Positions 11,259 through 19,480 of a stretch of 64,000 bases of DNA are shown here, piece by piece. Made by a program: the position numbers and the translations under genes. The stretch spans positions 1 through 64,000 of the forward strand of contig JAABST010000012.1 in assembly GCA_011390275.1 (NCBI GenBank), written 5' to 3'. The DNA is from Geitlerinema sp. S16 (lineage in GTDB: Bacteria; Cyanobacteriota; Cyanobacteriia; Cyanobacteriales; Geitlerinemataceae). Each line of letters opens with the position of its first letter. Within the stretch, counting starts at the first letter, position 1. Under the pieces are notes generated by a model that searched no databases, had not been told where the DNA came from, and saw only the letters and a list, made by a program, of their open reading frames with translations.

Positions 11259-12197
11259 TGCGAAAACCTGAAAAATAGAAAAATTGCGAGATCTGAACGC
11301 AAACTCTCAGCAGGTATTTCCAAAGGAGAAGAACGTTCTTTGAACTTAAGATTGCGGATTAGCGTGTAAACAGTCGGCGTGAATCAAGATAGTTCACAAC
11401 GTAACACAACTCTCGATAAATTCTATCTTCCTAGAATTTTGCGATGGCGTCCGGATGTCTTCCCGCATAGATAGGCCAAACGGCTTTTGAAATAGGCTGA
11501 ATTCTAAGGCCGTCTGAGCGATCGTGGCGATCGTGATTTAAACGCCGTCAGCTTTGGGGTCGGCCTCGAAATTCCAGTGTTATCCCTCACAGGGGAAGAT
11601 CGATAAATTCAACTCAAAAGACCAGAAGCTTTGCTAGACATAGCACTCTTGGCTATTTCGGTACAGTCAGAACGGGATTTATGAGCACGTAACGAACGAA
11701 CGAATAATAAAGAATAATCATGATGTCTATTTTTGATTATTTCTTAACGGACGACCCCTAGCGAGGTGAAAAAGTCAGGAAAAAATTGAGGCGATCTGTC
11801 CTACTATCCCAAGTCTTTCTACTCATTCTAAGCACGGATGCGTAAGGTATATTCGACACTTTTTTTTAGTGATTTCTAGGGAGTAGAGCGGCTCAGCTAC
11901 ATAGGAAATACGCAACTAACGATCATTATAGCTACGTAATTATTCCTTGTCTCTACTTTAATTCACATTCCTATCTAGATTTATGCCTAAGTATTGTGAT
12001 CGATTGATGCGATGTTTGACATTCTCCACCTCGATCGTTGTCACCCAACCTCTCGCCACCGATCAAACCTCAAATATTCCTTCATCAACGTCTGATCAAA
12101 CGACTAACCGGCCAGACTTACAGCCTTTTTCGCCCTCTTCTGTCCGTCAATCAGCGCGTCATCAGAAGCAAGGATCAAGCCTGGGACAACTCATAGA
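11259..12197. other. Long non-coding stretch upstream of the hybrid kinase
   Basis: About 940 bp without a convincing gene, clearly more AT-rich than its surroundings from about 11640 to 11980. It must contain the promoter of the kinase operon. A forward open frame at 11983-12270 exists but has no family resemblance, is rich in Ser/Thr/Gln, and its last quarter overlaps the methyltransferase on the other strand, so I did not call it. No tRNA, hairpin with U-run or recognisable riboswitch was seen. Confidence 0.5.
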
Positions 12198-12860
12198 TCA
12201 GCGCTTGCGAGCCAAGGTGAGACCGTCGGCGATCGGCAGAAGACTTAAATCAATCCGATCGTCGCTCTGAAGCTGGGCATTAAAGGCGCGAATCGCCTCG
12301 GTGCGTTTGTCCGTATCGCTCGCATCGGCGACCCGTCCCGACCAGAGGACGTTATCGATCGCAATCACGCCGCCCGATCGCACGAGCTGCAAACAACGAT
12401 CGTAGTAATTGGCGTAGTTGCGCTTGTCGGCGTCGATAAAGGCAAAATCGAAGCGATCGTGCTGTTGGTTGGCCAGAAGTCGATCGAGCGTATCGAGAGC
12501 CGGAGCAAGCTGAAGATCGATTTTGTCGGCCATGCCTGCGGCCTGCCAGTAGCGACGGGCGATCGCGGTGGAACTGGGATCGCGATCGCAGGCGACAACC
12601 TGCCCATCGTCCGGCAGCGCCAAGGCGACCACGAGGGCGCTATAGCCCGTAAATACGCCAATATCGAGCGTCCGTTTCGCCCCGATGAGCGTCACCAACC
12701 AGGCCATAAACTGACCCTGTTCTGGCGCGATTTGCATTCGGCTGGCGGGCAGGGTCGCCGTTTCCGCACGGAGCTGCGCCAGAATATCAGGCTCACGTAG
12801 GGAACTGGCTCGCAGGTAGTCGAGCAGGTCACTGGATAGCCCCAGGGTATTTTTATTCAT
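12198..12860 (-). CDS. Class I SAM-dependent O-methyltransferase (caffeoyl-CoA OMT family)
   Basis: A 220-residue protein of the caffeoyl-CoA/catechol O-methyltransferase family. The SAM site reads TLDIGVFTGYSALVVALALP (about 72-91), with the acidic ribose ligand in VVACDRDP. The metal and substrate region carries DFAFIDADKRNYANYYD (about 140-156) and GGVIAIDNVLWSGRV, both family signatures that include divalent-metal ligands. The C-terminal LLPIADGLTLARKR also fits. The acceptor is unknown. The ATG at 12860 (MNKNTLGL) is preferred; an upstream ATG at 12884 adds eight residues. It is followed by a hairpin repeat and then ctpA on the same strand. Confidence 0.9.
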   Translation of the reverse strand: MNKNTLGLSSDLLDYLRASSLREPDILAQLRAETATLPASRMQIAPEQGQFMAWLVTLIGAKRTLDIGVFTGYSALVVALALPDDGQVVACDRDPSSTAIARRYWQAAGMADKIDLQLAPALDTLDRLLANQQHDRFDFAFIDADKRNYANYYDRCLQLVRSGGVIAIDNVLWSGRVADASDTDKRTEAIRAFNAQLQSDDRIDLSLLPIADGLTLARKR

Positions 12861-12874
12861 CGCTTTAGGCTGAA

Positions 12875-12945
12875 GTCGCCCCAATCAAAACGTGGATGGA
12901 TCGCAGGGAGCGAGACGTTTGAAGCTTTGGAAACCTCAAACGTCT
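12875..12945 (-). repeat. Hairpin repeat family, copy A (with 5' extension)
   Basis: The core 12913-12945 is a 33-bp inverted repeat with 10-bp arms (AGACGTTTGA / TCAAACGTCT). It has the same layout as 47758-47790 and 52037-52069 on the opposite strand. The 38 bp before it (GCCCCAATC.. GGATGGATC.. GGGAGCGAGAC) also match 23694-23731. It sits in the short spacer between the methyltransferase and ctpA. Confidence 0.75.
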
Positions 12946-12971
12946 GAACTTCAAACCAAGCTCCAACCCAC

Positions 12972-14198
12972 TTAGCGAGCCGTGGCCAATAATTCGATCG
13001 CCTGACGCAAGGCTGGATCGCGATCGGTTCCCAAATCGCCGAGCGTCTCGGGTTTGTCTGTCACGACATAATCCGGCTCGATGCCCTGTTTGTTGATATC
13101 GCGATGGTTCGGCGTTTCATACTTCGCCACCGTGACGGCTAACCCCGCATCGCCGGATAGATCAAACAGCGACTGAATTAAGCCTTTGCCGAAGGTGCGA
13201 TCGCCGACGAGTAGCGCTCGGTTGTTGTCCTGTAGCGCTCCGGCGAGGATTTCGCTGGCGCTGGCTGTGCCGCGATTGACCAGGACGATCAGCGGCGCAT
13301 CGGTGAGCGCTTCGTGACCGGCATCGTAGCTTTCGAGGATGGCTTGGCGGTTGACGGTGTAGACGATCGTCGCGTCGTTGATCCAGAGCCGCGCGATTTC
13401 GATGCCCGCCGACAGCAGGCCGCCGGGATTGCTGCGGAGGTCGAGGACGTAGGCGGTTGCGCCTTGGTCTTGGAGGGCTGTGATCGATTCGGCGACGGAT
13501 TCGGTGGCGGTGGCGTTGAACTGGCTGAGGCGGATGTAGCCCAGGTTTAAATCGGGAGCCAGATCGCTGGTGACCAAGCGGGCGATGACGGGATCGATTT
13601 CGATCGCGGCGCGGATAATGTCGATATCGGCAATCAATCGGTCGTCATGGCGCTGAATCCGCAGTGTGACATGTGTTCCAACGGTTCCGCGCATCCGGGT
13701 TGCGGCCTCGTCAAGCGTTAGTTTATTGGTCGGAACGCCGTCAATATTGAGAATAAAATCACCGGGTTCGATGCCCGCTGCTTCGGCGGGTGAACCGGCG
13801 ATCGGGGCGATCGTTCGGAGGATTTTCGTTTCTGGGTCAAAGGCGATTTGTAAACCAACGCCGGTCAGTTCGCCGGAGGTGCTAACGCGCAGATTGCGGT
13901 AGGCTTCGGGACGCAGCAGGCGCGTGAACGGTTCGTCGAGCTTGGCGAGCATTTCGTCGATCGTGTCGTAGGCGTCGTCGATCGAGTTCATCTGGCGTCG
14001 CAGGTATTGATCGCGCAGTTTCCACCAGTTTTCGCCATTAAAGCTTTCATCCACGTAGGCACGATTGATGATGCGCCAGGTTTCCGCGACCACTTGCCGC
14101 TCGGGGCTGAGTGCTTCCACTGGGGCGATCGCGCCGAACCACGTGGCGATCGTCACGATCGTTAAGAGTAAGCCCAACCAAAATCCGCGTTGTTTCAT
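12972..14198 (-). CDS. ctpA: Carboxyl-terminal processing protease CtpA (S41 family)
   Basis: A 408-residue exported protease. A signal peptide (KQRGFWLGLLLTIVTIATWF, then AIAPVEA, cleavage about residue 29) precedes a helical N-terminal domain, a PDZ domain (about 105-185, GVGLQIAFDPE then AGIEPGDFILNIDG) and the S41 tail-specific protease domain. The catalytic serine lies in NRGTASASEILAGAL and the lysine in GDRTFGKGLIQ. In cyanobacteria CtpA trims the C-terminal extension of precursor D1 in the thylakoid lumen so that the manganese cluster can assemble; paralogues exist, so that role is inferred. The ATG at 14198 directly precedes the signal peptide; a GTG at 14219 would add seven residues. 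Confidence 0.92.
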   Translation of the reverse strand: MKQRGFWLGLLLTIVTIATWFGAIAPVEALSPERQVVAETWRIINRAYVDESFNGENWWKLRDQYLRRQMNSIDDAYDTIDEMLAKLDEPFTRLLRPEAYRNLRVSTSGELTGVGLQIAFDPETKILRTIAPIAGSPAEAAGIEPGDFILNIDGVPTNKLTLDEAATRMRGTVGTHVTLRIQRHDDRLIADIDIIRAAIEIDPVIARLVTSDLAPDLNLGYIRLSQFNATATESVAESITALQDQGATAYVLDLRSNPGGLLSAGIEIARLWINDATIVYTVNRQAILESYDAGHEALTDAPLIVLVNRGTASASEILAGALQDNNRALLVGDRTFGKGLIQSLFDLSGDAGLAVTVAKYETPNHRDINKQGIEPDYVVTDKPETLGDLGTDRDPALRQAIELLATAR

Positions 14199-14401
14199 CC
14201 GAGTTTTACGCCAATTCACGCCCGTTTACGCTTGAGAAACACTTAAGCCCTAATTTTAAAGGGTAACGAACACGTTAAACGACGGTGTGAATCTTTGGGC
14301 GTCAGGCTCACACATTCGCCAGTTTTTGGGCGAGTTTTGGACAAGTGTTGGGCGAAAACTGGCGAGTCTTTACGGTGCGGGCGGCAACAATGGCCGAGGG
14401 A

Positions 14402-16510
14402 TTAAGTATTATCTGCGCCAAACCAGCGAGCGTACAGTTCGTCGTAGGTTCCAGATTCGCGGATTTCGAGCAGTGCCTCGTTGATCATTTCACGATAGGG
14501 GCTTGCTTCCGGCAGAACGATGCCATAGTTTTGACGATCGAAGACCGACCCGACCAGTTCGACATCACCGGCTCCGGTATTGAGGGCGTAGTGTTGCAGG
14601 ACGGGGGCATCGTAGACGATCGCTTCGAGCTTGCCAAAGCGCAGGGCTTGGTAAAGATCGTCCGGTGTTTGGAAGCTGGTGGCGCGAATATCGTGGTCGA
14701 TGAGATATTGCTCTGCCGTGCTGGCATCGATCGTGCCGACGAGCTTGCCCCGGAGGTCGCTGGGGTCGGCGATCGTCCCGGCGAGACGATCAACCGTAAA
14801 GCTGGTCGTCACGGTTGCGATGAAATAGGCAAAGACAAAATAGCCCGCACACATCCACACCAAAGCAAACAGCTTGCCGAACGCCGTACGCGGGGTTTTA
14901 TCGCCATAGCCCACGGTCGTCACGGTGACCGCCGACCACCAAAATGCATCCCAAATCCCTCGTGCATACTGCTTGGGGAAGTCATCGTTGTGCTTGTGTT
15001 CGATCAACCAAACAATGTGAGCCGCGATCGCCAGGGTCAAAATGAAGAGGCCAATGCCGTAATACAGTTGCGGAGTGGTGAGAATTTGTACCAGACCCGA
15101 GAAGAGAGATTCCACCGGATTGCTGGGCAAATCGCGCACCATAATTTGCAAACCCGAATCAAAAAACGGATGGGAAAAATCAACAACATCTTCGCGGGCG
15201 GCGGTCATGCTGACCCCGGCAATCCCCAAATCCGATTTTTTCGTCCGGACATTTTCGATCAGTGAATCCACGGTATCCACATTGCTAATGCGATATTCCA
15301 TGCCGAGATGTTTGGCGATCGCTTCCCAAAGCTCAATGCTAAACCCGGTATAGGAGCCGTCTTCGTAAATCACAAACGGACTAAAGGATTTAGTGACGAC
15401 CCGCAAAGGCACTGCCAAATCGTCAATATTTTGGCGCAGTATGATGTTGTCGTCGTTGCCGTTGCTGCTCTCATTCGCTTCAGCCAGCCAGGAATCAATT
15501 TGACTGCGGTTGGCCGCGATCCATTCCTGGGCGTAGCGGCGCAAATCCTCGGGCGTATCTTCACCATTCATCCGCGCCACGAGCTGCGTTTCAATCACGT
15601 CGATCGGGATGAAAACCCGATCGAGCAGCCGCGCGATCGCTGGATTGAGCTGCAAAAACGCTTGACGAGATGCCGGTCGGACTGCGGTTTCGGGAAACCC
15701 GGTCAGGCATGGATTGGCGGCGCAGCCTTCAAGGTCAGCGATCGGCTTCGGCAGCGCCCGCCCGAGTTCATCATCCACGGGCAGCGCTTCGGGAACCGTC
15801 AGCCAGCGCGTTTTTGTGCCTGGTTCGAGGATGCTATTGACCGCGTTGGGTTTCCAGGTAAAAAACAACACCGGTTCGCCGCGATCATAGCGCTCGATCG
15901 TCTGGCGAATTTGGTAGTCATAATTGTCGCTAATTTGCTCAACGGTATCGCTCAGACCGTAGGCTTCGATGTGCCGGTTAATCGTACTGGCGCAACTCCA
16001 GCCCGCGTTACAGCCAATCAGATCCGCCTTGCCATTGCCGTCAATATCAAACGTTTTGGCGATCGTGGGATCTTTCAGGTCAGCGATCGAGGTGATCCCC
16101 AGGGCGTCGGCGGTGTTTCGATCGATGCGATAGCCCTGAACCGCCGGATCGGTAATCGGCGTGGACATCGCCAGCGTGACACCCTGGGCGCTGACGCGAT
16201 CGATGTAGGGATCATGTTCCGGCAGCCAGGTATCGAGCCATAGATCCGTTTCCTCGCGACCCAGCGCCTCGTAAAATTCTTCGGTTGAAAAGACTTGGGA
16301 CGTATTGACCGAGTAGCCTAACTCTTCGATGAGCTGACCGACGATCTCGACCTGTAGGTCGCTCGTACTCCAGGACGATCGCGCCAAATTGACGCTAACC
16401 GGCGCACTACGGGTCACGCTGGGCACGAAGCTCAACCAAAGCACAGCCAGGCACGACACAAGACCGAGCCAGATCGCACGCAGAGTTGCGCTGGAAATAC
16501 GTTGCTTCAC
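14402..16510 (-). CDS. Fused glycine-betaine-type binding domain and GluR0-like glutamate-receptor K+ channel
   Basis: About 702 residues. After a signal sequence (SSATLRAIWLGLVSCLAVLW) comes a ProX/OpuAC-type solute-binding domain (about 35-330; DLWLDTWLPEHDPYIDR, then GCNAGWSCASTINRH). Next is an ionotropic-receptor unit: SBP_bac_3 lobe 1 (LRVVTKSFSPFVIYEDGSYTG, about 370 onward), a membrane helix, pore loop SAVTVTTVGYGDKTPRTAFG (K+ selectivity filter at about 532-537), a second helix, then lobe 2 (to 700). The second half matches the architecture of Synechocystis GluR0, a glutamate-gated K+ channel. The first half normally works as a periplasmic ABC-transport component, yet no permease or ATPase is adjacent. 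GTG 16510 was chosen because the signal peptide follows immediately; ATG 16588 is an alternative. Confidence 0.88.
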   Translation of the reverse strand: MKQRISSATLRAIWLGLVSCLAVLWLSFVPSVTRSAPVSVNLARSSWSTSDLQVEIVGQLIEELGYSVNTSQVFSTEEFYEALGREETDLWLDTWLPEHDPYIDRVSAQGVTLAMSTPITDPAVQGYRIDRNTADALGITSIADLKDPTIAKTFDIDGNGKADLIGCNAGWSCASTINRHIEAYGLSDTVEQISDNYDYQIRQTIERYDRGEPVLFFTWKPNAVNSILEPGTKTRWLTVPEALPVDDELGRALPKPIADLEGCAANPCLTGFPETAVRPASRQAFLQLNPAIARLLDRVFIPIDVIETQLVARMNGEDTPEDLRRYAQEWIAANRSQIDSWLAEANESSNGNDDNIILRQNIDDLAVPLRVVTKSFSPFVIYEDGSYTGFSIELWEAIAKHLGMEYRISNVDTVDSLIENVRTKKSDLGIAGVSMTAAREDVVDFSHPFFDSGLQIMVRDLPSNPVESLFSGLVQILTTPQLYYGIGLFILTLAIAAHIVWLIEHKHNDDFPKQYARGIWDAFWWSAVTVTTVGYGDKTPRTAFGKLFALVWMCAGYFVFAYFIATVTTSFTVDRLAGTIADPSDLRGKLVGTIDASTAEQYLIDHDIRATSFQTPDDLYQALRFGKLEAIVYDAPVLQHYALNTGAGDVELVGSVFDRQNYGIVLPEASPYREMINEALLEIRESGTYDELYARWFGADNT

Positions 16511-16638
16511 CAGATTTATTCCAATTGCTTTGGGACACCCAGCGGCGAAAAGATCGCAGGCTGATTGCGTTCTACGTTTCGCCAGCACTAGGTTACAGCA
16601 AGCCCAGAATTCCGAGGACTACAGTGTCAGAATTTAAT

Positions 16639-16677
16639 AGGACTTACGCAAAACCGGTTAGAAGTCCTGTTTTATTT
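16639..16677 (+). repeat. Hairpin with trailing T-run (TAGGACTTACGCA-type repeat)
   Basis: Seven-base arms AGGACTT (16639-16645) and AAGTCCT (16662-16668) are followed by GTTTTATTT. On the plus strand this has the shape of an intrinsic terminator, but no plus-strand gene ends upstream. The GGACTTACGCA string is, to my knowledge, a recurrent repeat in cyanobacterial genomes, so a mobile-element remnant is as likely. Confidence 0.4.
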
Positions 16678-16892
16678 ACCCCTAAACCCGCAAGCCAGAT
16701 TTCAGCTACTAGGTGGCTGCGCCGGTGCTAAAACAGATATGCAATAGCAAGAGTTCCACTGAGACGGCAACGGCGGTCAACAAAATCATAAAATTTGAGT
16801 CATCTATCTTTGGGGTTTCGCCTACGGTGTCGCGAACGGTTTCGCGGACAGTTCAGAGCATCTCAGACCATCAGTCAGGACACAAGATTATC

Positions 16893-17432
16893 GTGAGTTC
16901 TTCGTTTCGATCGCGCTGGCGCCTGTGGCTCGCCTTCACCGTTCTTTTCCTAACTCTTAGCTACGGCAGTTTGGTGATGCATCCCAAAAACAGTGCGGCT
17001 CAGGCCGACAGCATCGATCCGTCCGGGCAACTACTCGCGATCGAGCAGCGGGCTTGGCTGGGCGATCGCTGGATTTATTTTGAGGTGGCGCAGACGACAT
17101 CAGAACAAGCGATGGGGCTGATGTTTCGCACGCATCTCAGCCGCGATCGAGGCATGGTCTTCCCGTTTGATCCGCCGCGTCCCGTGCGGTTTTGGATGCG
17201 TAACGTCGCAATTCCACTGGATATGCTATTCGTCCGTGCAGGCGAAATTATCGCCATTTCGAGCGATGTTCCGCCCTGCACGACACCGACTTGCCCCACC
17301 TACGGCCCCGATCGCGAGATTGATCACGTCATCGAACTCGCAGGCGGTACGGCAGAACTTCTCGGGATCACAGTGGGCGATCGGGTTGAACTCGAAGCGA
17401 TCGACCCCACCCCTCCCGACTGGGTTGAATAA
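16893..17432 (+). CDS. DUF192 domain protein, membrane-anchored or exported
   Basis: A 179-residue protein with an N-terminal hydrophobic segment (RLWLAFTVLFLTLSYGSLVM) and a DUF192 domain (about 55-165). The family signatures are QAMGLMFRTHLSRDRGMVF, followed by FWMRNVAIPLDMLFV and a terminal GDRVEL. DUF192 proteins are small extracytoplasmic beta proteins; some bind sugars or associate with capsule loci, but this one's role is unknown. I chose the GTG at 16893 (VSSSFRSRWRLW), which puts the signal segment at the N-terminus. The open frame continues upstream to 16713 through low-complexity text without family resemblance. It is convergent with ndhM. Confidence 0.85.
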   Translation: MSSSFRSRWRLWLAFTVLFLTLSYGSLVMHPKNSAAQADSIDPSGQLLAIEQRAWLGDRWIYFEVAQTTSEQAMGLMFRTHLSRDRGMVFPFDPPRPVRFWMRNVAIPLDMLFVRAGEIIAISSDVPPCTTPTCPTYGPDREIDHVIELAGGTAELLGITVGDRVELEAIDPTPPDWVE

Positions 17433-17461
17433 TCCGAATTCCCCTGATCGGCGTTCGTGGC

Positions 17462-17815
17462 TTACCCTTCCAGCGGGTTTGGCGCTTCATCCACACGCGG
17501 CAAACCTAAGCTGTAGTTACTGACGCGGTTATCGAGGTTGTAGCGAACCTGACCCGAGAACAGGAGCGATCGGATGAAGTGCTGAAGATCGGAGCCAATC
17601 ATGCGGAGATTGTACTCAGTGAGTTCATCACCGTTATAGGTTGCGACCAATTCGGCAAATTTGGCGCGAACGGCCTCGATCGCGTTGTCATCCCAAACCA
17701 GCTCATTATCGGGATCAATGTCGAGGGTGAGGGTGTCCTCACTCGGCACTAGTTCGAGACCCTGAATCTCAGCAGCGAAAATACGAATGTGGCGCGTGGT
17801 GGATTTCAGCAGCAT
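17462..17815 (-). CDS. ndhM: NAD(P)H-quinone oxidoreductase subunit M
   Basis: A 117-residue subunit of the cyanobacterial/chloroplast NDH-1 complex, which carries out cyclic electron flow around photosystem I and respiratory electron transfer on the thylakoid. NdhM is an oxygenic-phototroph-specific subunit at the junction of hydrophilic and membrane arms. The start MLLKSTTRHIRIFAAEI, the central TLTLDIDPDNELVW and the later GSDLQHFIRSLL all match the family, as does the full length. It is divergent from the gene at 18085 across about 270 bp with no other visible feature. Confidence 0.93.
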   Translation of the reverse strand: MLLKSTTRHIRIFAAEIQGLELVPSEDTLTLDIDPDNELVWDDNAIEAVRAKFAELVATYNGDELTEYNLRMIGSDLQHFIRSLLFSGQVRYNLDNRVSNYSLGLPRVDEAPNPLEG

Positions 17816-18084
17816 GATCGAGCGATAGAAAACGAAGTGGACACGAAGAACGCACAGCCGCAGCCGAAATCTCGAACCTGCTGGCCGGTCAAGCGCGACC
17901 CGTAGAGGTCAGCTTGCTCCGTATTGTAGGTCTGTCTCCCCCTTGGACTCAAGTTTCCGGTGCGGGGCGCGGCAATCTCAAACAATTTGCGTATTTTTAT
18001 GGATTACCCTCGGACTCGACTACGATCGAACAAACACCCATCCACTCAACTCTGTAGTTCGACCGCGAACGGTCGCGATCGCGA

Positions 18085-19140
18085 ATGAATAATCCCTCAG
18101 ACGATTCCAGACCCAAAACGGAACCCAAGGCTGAACCTAAGGCTGAATCCAAGACTAAAACATCACCGGTCTCGCCATCGACGGCGAGCGGCGATCTGGA
18201 TTTTGATGATGTGATGGCAGCGAAGGCCAGCCGTGATTTTGATGCGCCGGATTTTCTGCCGATCGATTCATTTTCCAGTTCGTCTAATCTCGTTGATCCG
18301 AGTGATGACATTTTCAATCAAGCCGCATCGGGAAGTGTCGCCGCGATCGTCCAGGTGCTCAATCAACGCTTAGCCGATCGCGGTGTGCGGACGCGGGCGA
18401 TGGTGGATGCGGGATGGTTGCAATTGTTATGTGAATCCGTGCAGCGATCAGCGCTCGATCGCGACACGCTGATCGACCAGGTTCGGGACATCCTCGAAGA
18501 CATCGACCCGGCCAAAATTCGCCGCGTCCAGATTAATAGTCGCCTTGCTCGCGAACAGCAACTCCTCTGGCTCGACGATATTCGCCGCCAGCCCAAACAG
18601 TTGCTCTGGAGCGAGCCGATCCGTCTGCGCCGTTCCAATCCGTTCCGACGCCTGTGGAAGTCGCACGGGCAGCGTCGCCAGCGCCGGGTGATGCCGATCG
18701 CGCGATCGCGTCCGTCCGTTCCATCACGACGATCCTCGGGATTTGGAGGCGGGATTGCGATCGGTTTAGCGATCGCCCTGCTCGCTGGTTTGGCCTACCG
18801 CCAATGGTCGGTGATGGACTTTGGGGCGACAGATGATTCCCCCGTCAATGTGCCAGAGGCCGCCGATCCCAGCACCGTATCCATAAACGAAGCCCCCACC
18901 GATCCCGCACCGATCGCCGATCCCTTCGCCGCCGCCGTGACCCTCGCCACCCAAGCCGCGATCGACGGCCAAACTGCCACCAGCGCCTCCGAATGGCTTG
19001 ACCTCTCCGCCCGCTGGCAACGCGCCGCCGAACTAATGGATCAACTGCCAGAAGACGACCCACGCTTCAACACCGCCAGCGAGCGAGCCGCACTGTATCG
19101 CCAAAACAGCGCGATCGCCCAGCAGCGTGCTGCTCAGTGA
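18085..19140 (+). CDS. Membrane protein with cyanobacterial N-terminal domain, function unknown
   Basis: A 351-residue protein. The N-terminus is acidic and repetitive (KTEPKAEPKAESKTKT). A small alpha/beta domain follows (about 80-150; GSVAAIVQVLNQRLADRGVR, then a segment ending RRVQI) of a type I have seen in many unnamed cyanobacterial proteins. Next is a basic Arg-rich linker, one transmembrane helix (GFGGGIAIGLAIALLAGLAY, about 213-232), a Pro/Ala spacer, and a C-terminal helical motif, WLDLSARWQRAAELMDQLPE. The arrangement suggests a cytoplasmic head and an exposed tail. It starts 270 bp from divergent ndhM. No function can be assigned. Confidence 0.75.
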   Translation: MNNPSDDSRPKTEPKAEPKAESKTKTSPVSPSTASGDLDFDDVMAAKASRDFDAPDFLPIDSFSSSSNLVDPSDDIFNQAASGSVAAIVQVLNQRLADRGVRTRAMVDAGWLQLLCESVQRSALDRDTLIDQVRDILEDIDPAKIRRVQINSRLAREQQLLWLDDIRRQPKQLLWSEPIRLRRSNPFRRLWKSHGQRRQRRVMPIARSRPSVPSRRSSGFGGGIAIGLAIALLAGLAYRQWSVMDFGATDDSPVNVPEAADPSTVSINEAPTDPAPIADPFAAAVTLATQAAIDGQTATSASEWLDLSARWQRAAELMDQLPEDDPRFNTASERAALYRQNSAIAQQRAAQ

Positions 19141-19480
19141 TTGTCTTTAAATTTTGGGTGTTGATATGAGTGTGTTGGTTCGGGAATGTCGGTTGAGATT
19201 AAAGTTGAGATTAAAAATTTACATTTGGGCGTGTCTGTCTAGCGAGTATGGGATCGAGCAAGCATTGGCGCAGGGGGTGAAAAATTTGCGCCCTTTAGAA
19301 ATAGCCTCTCCTCTATAATGATCGTAGCCGTCGGAAAGCTGTGTTAGCTGCGATTGCTCATATTTCATCGCAACCATCACATCGATACGCCCTGCCCAAC
19401 ATTCATCACACTCGGTAAAATCGGTAAAATGTATTGCATGTAACCGACGCACCACGCCCACATCCTTCATCAAGACCGCC
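19141..19480. other. Intergenic leader before the DICT gene
   Basis: About 340 bp. TATAAT occurs at 19312-19317 on the plus strand, a possible -10 for the DICT gene with about 160 nt of leader, but no good -35 lies at the right distance. A minus-strand open frame (19219-19536) crosses this stretch and the DICT start; it has no recognisable domain and I did not call it. Confidence 0.35.

Noticed and set aside
11983..12270. 95-codon forward frame upstream of the O-methyltransferase
   Set aside because: Low-complexity Ser/Thr/Gln text with no family resemblance; its last quarter overlaps the solidly supported methyltransferase on the other strand.
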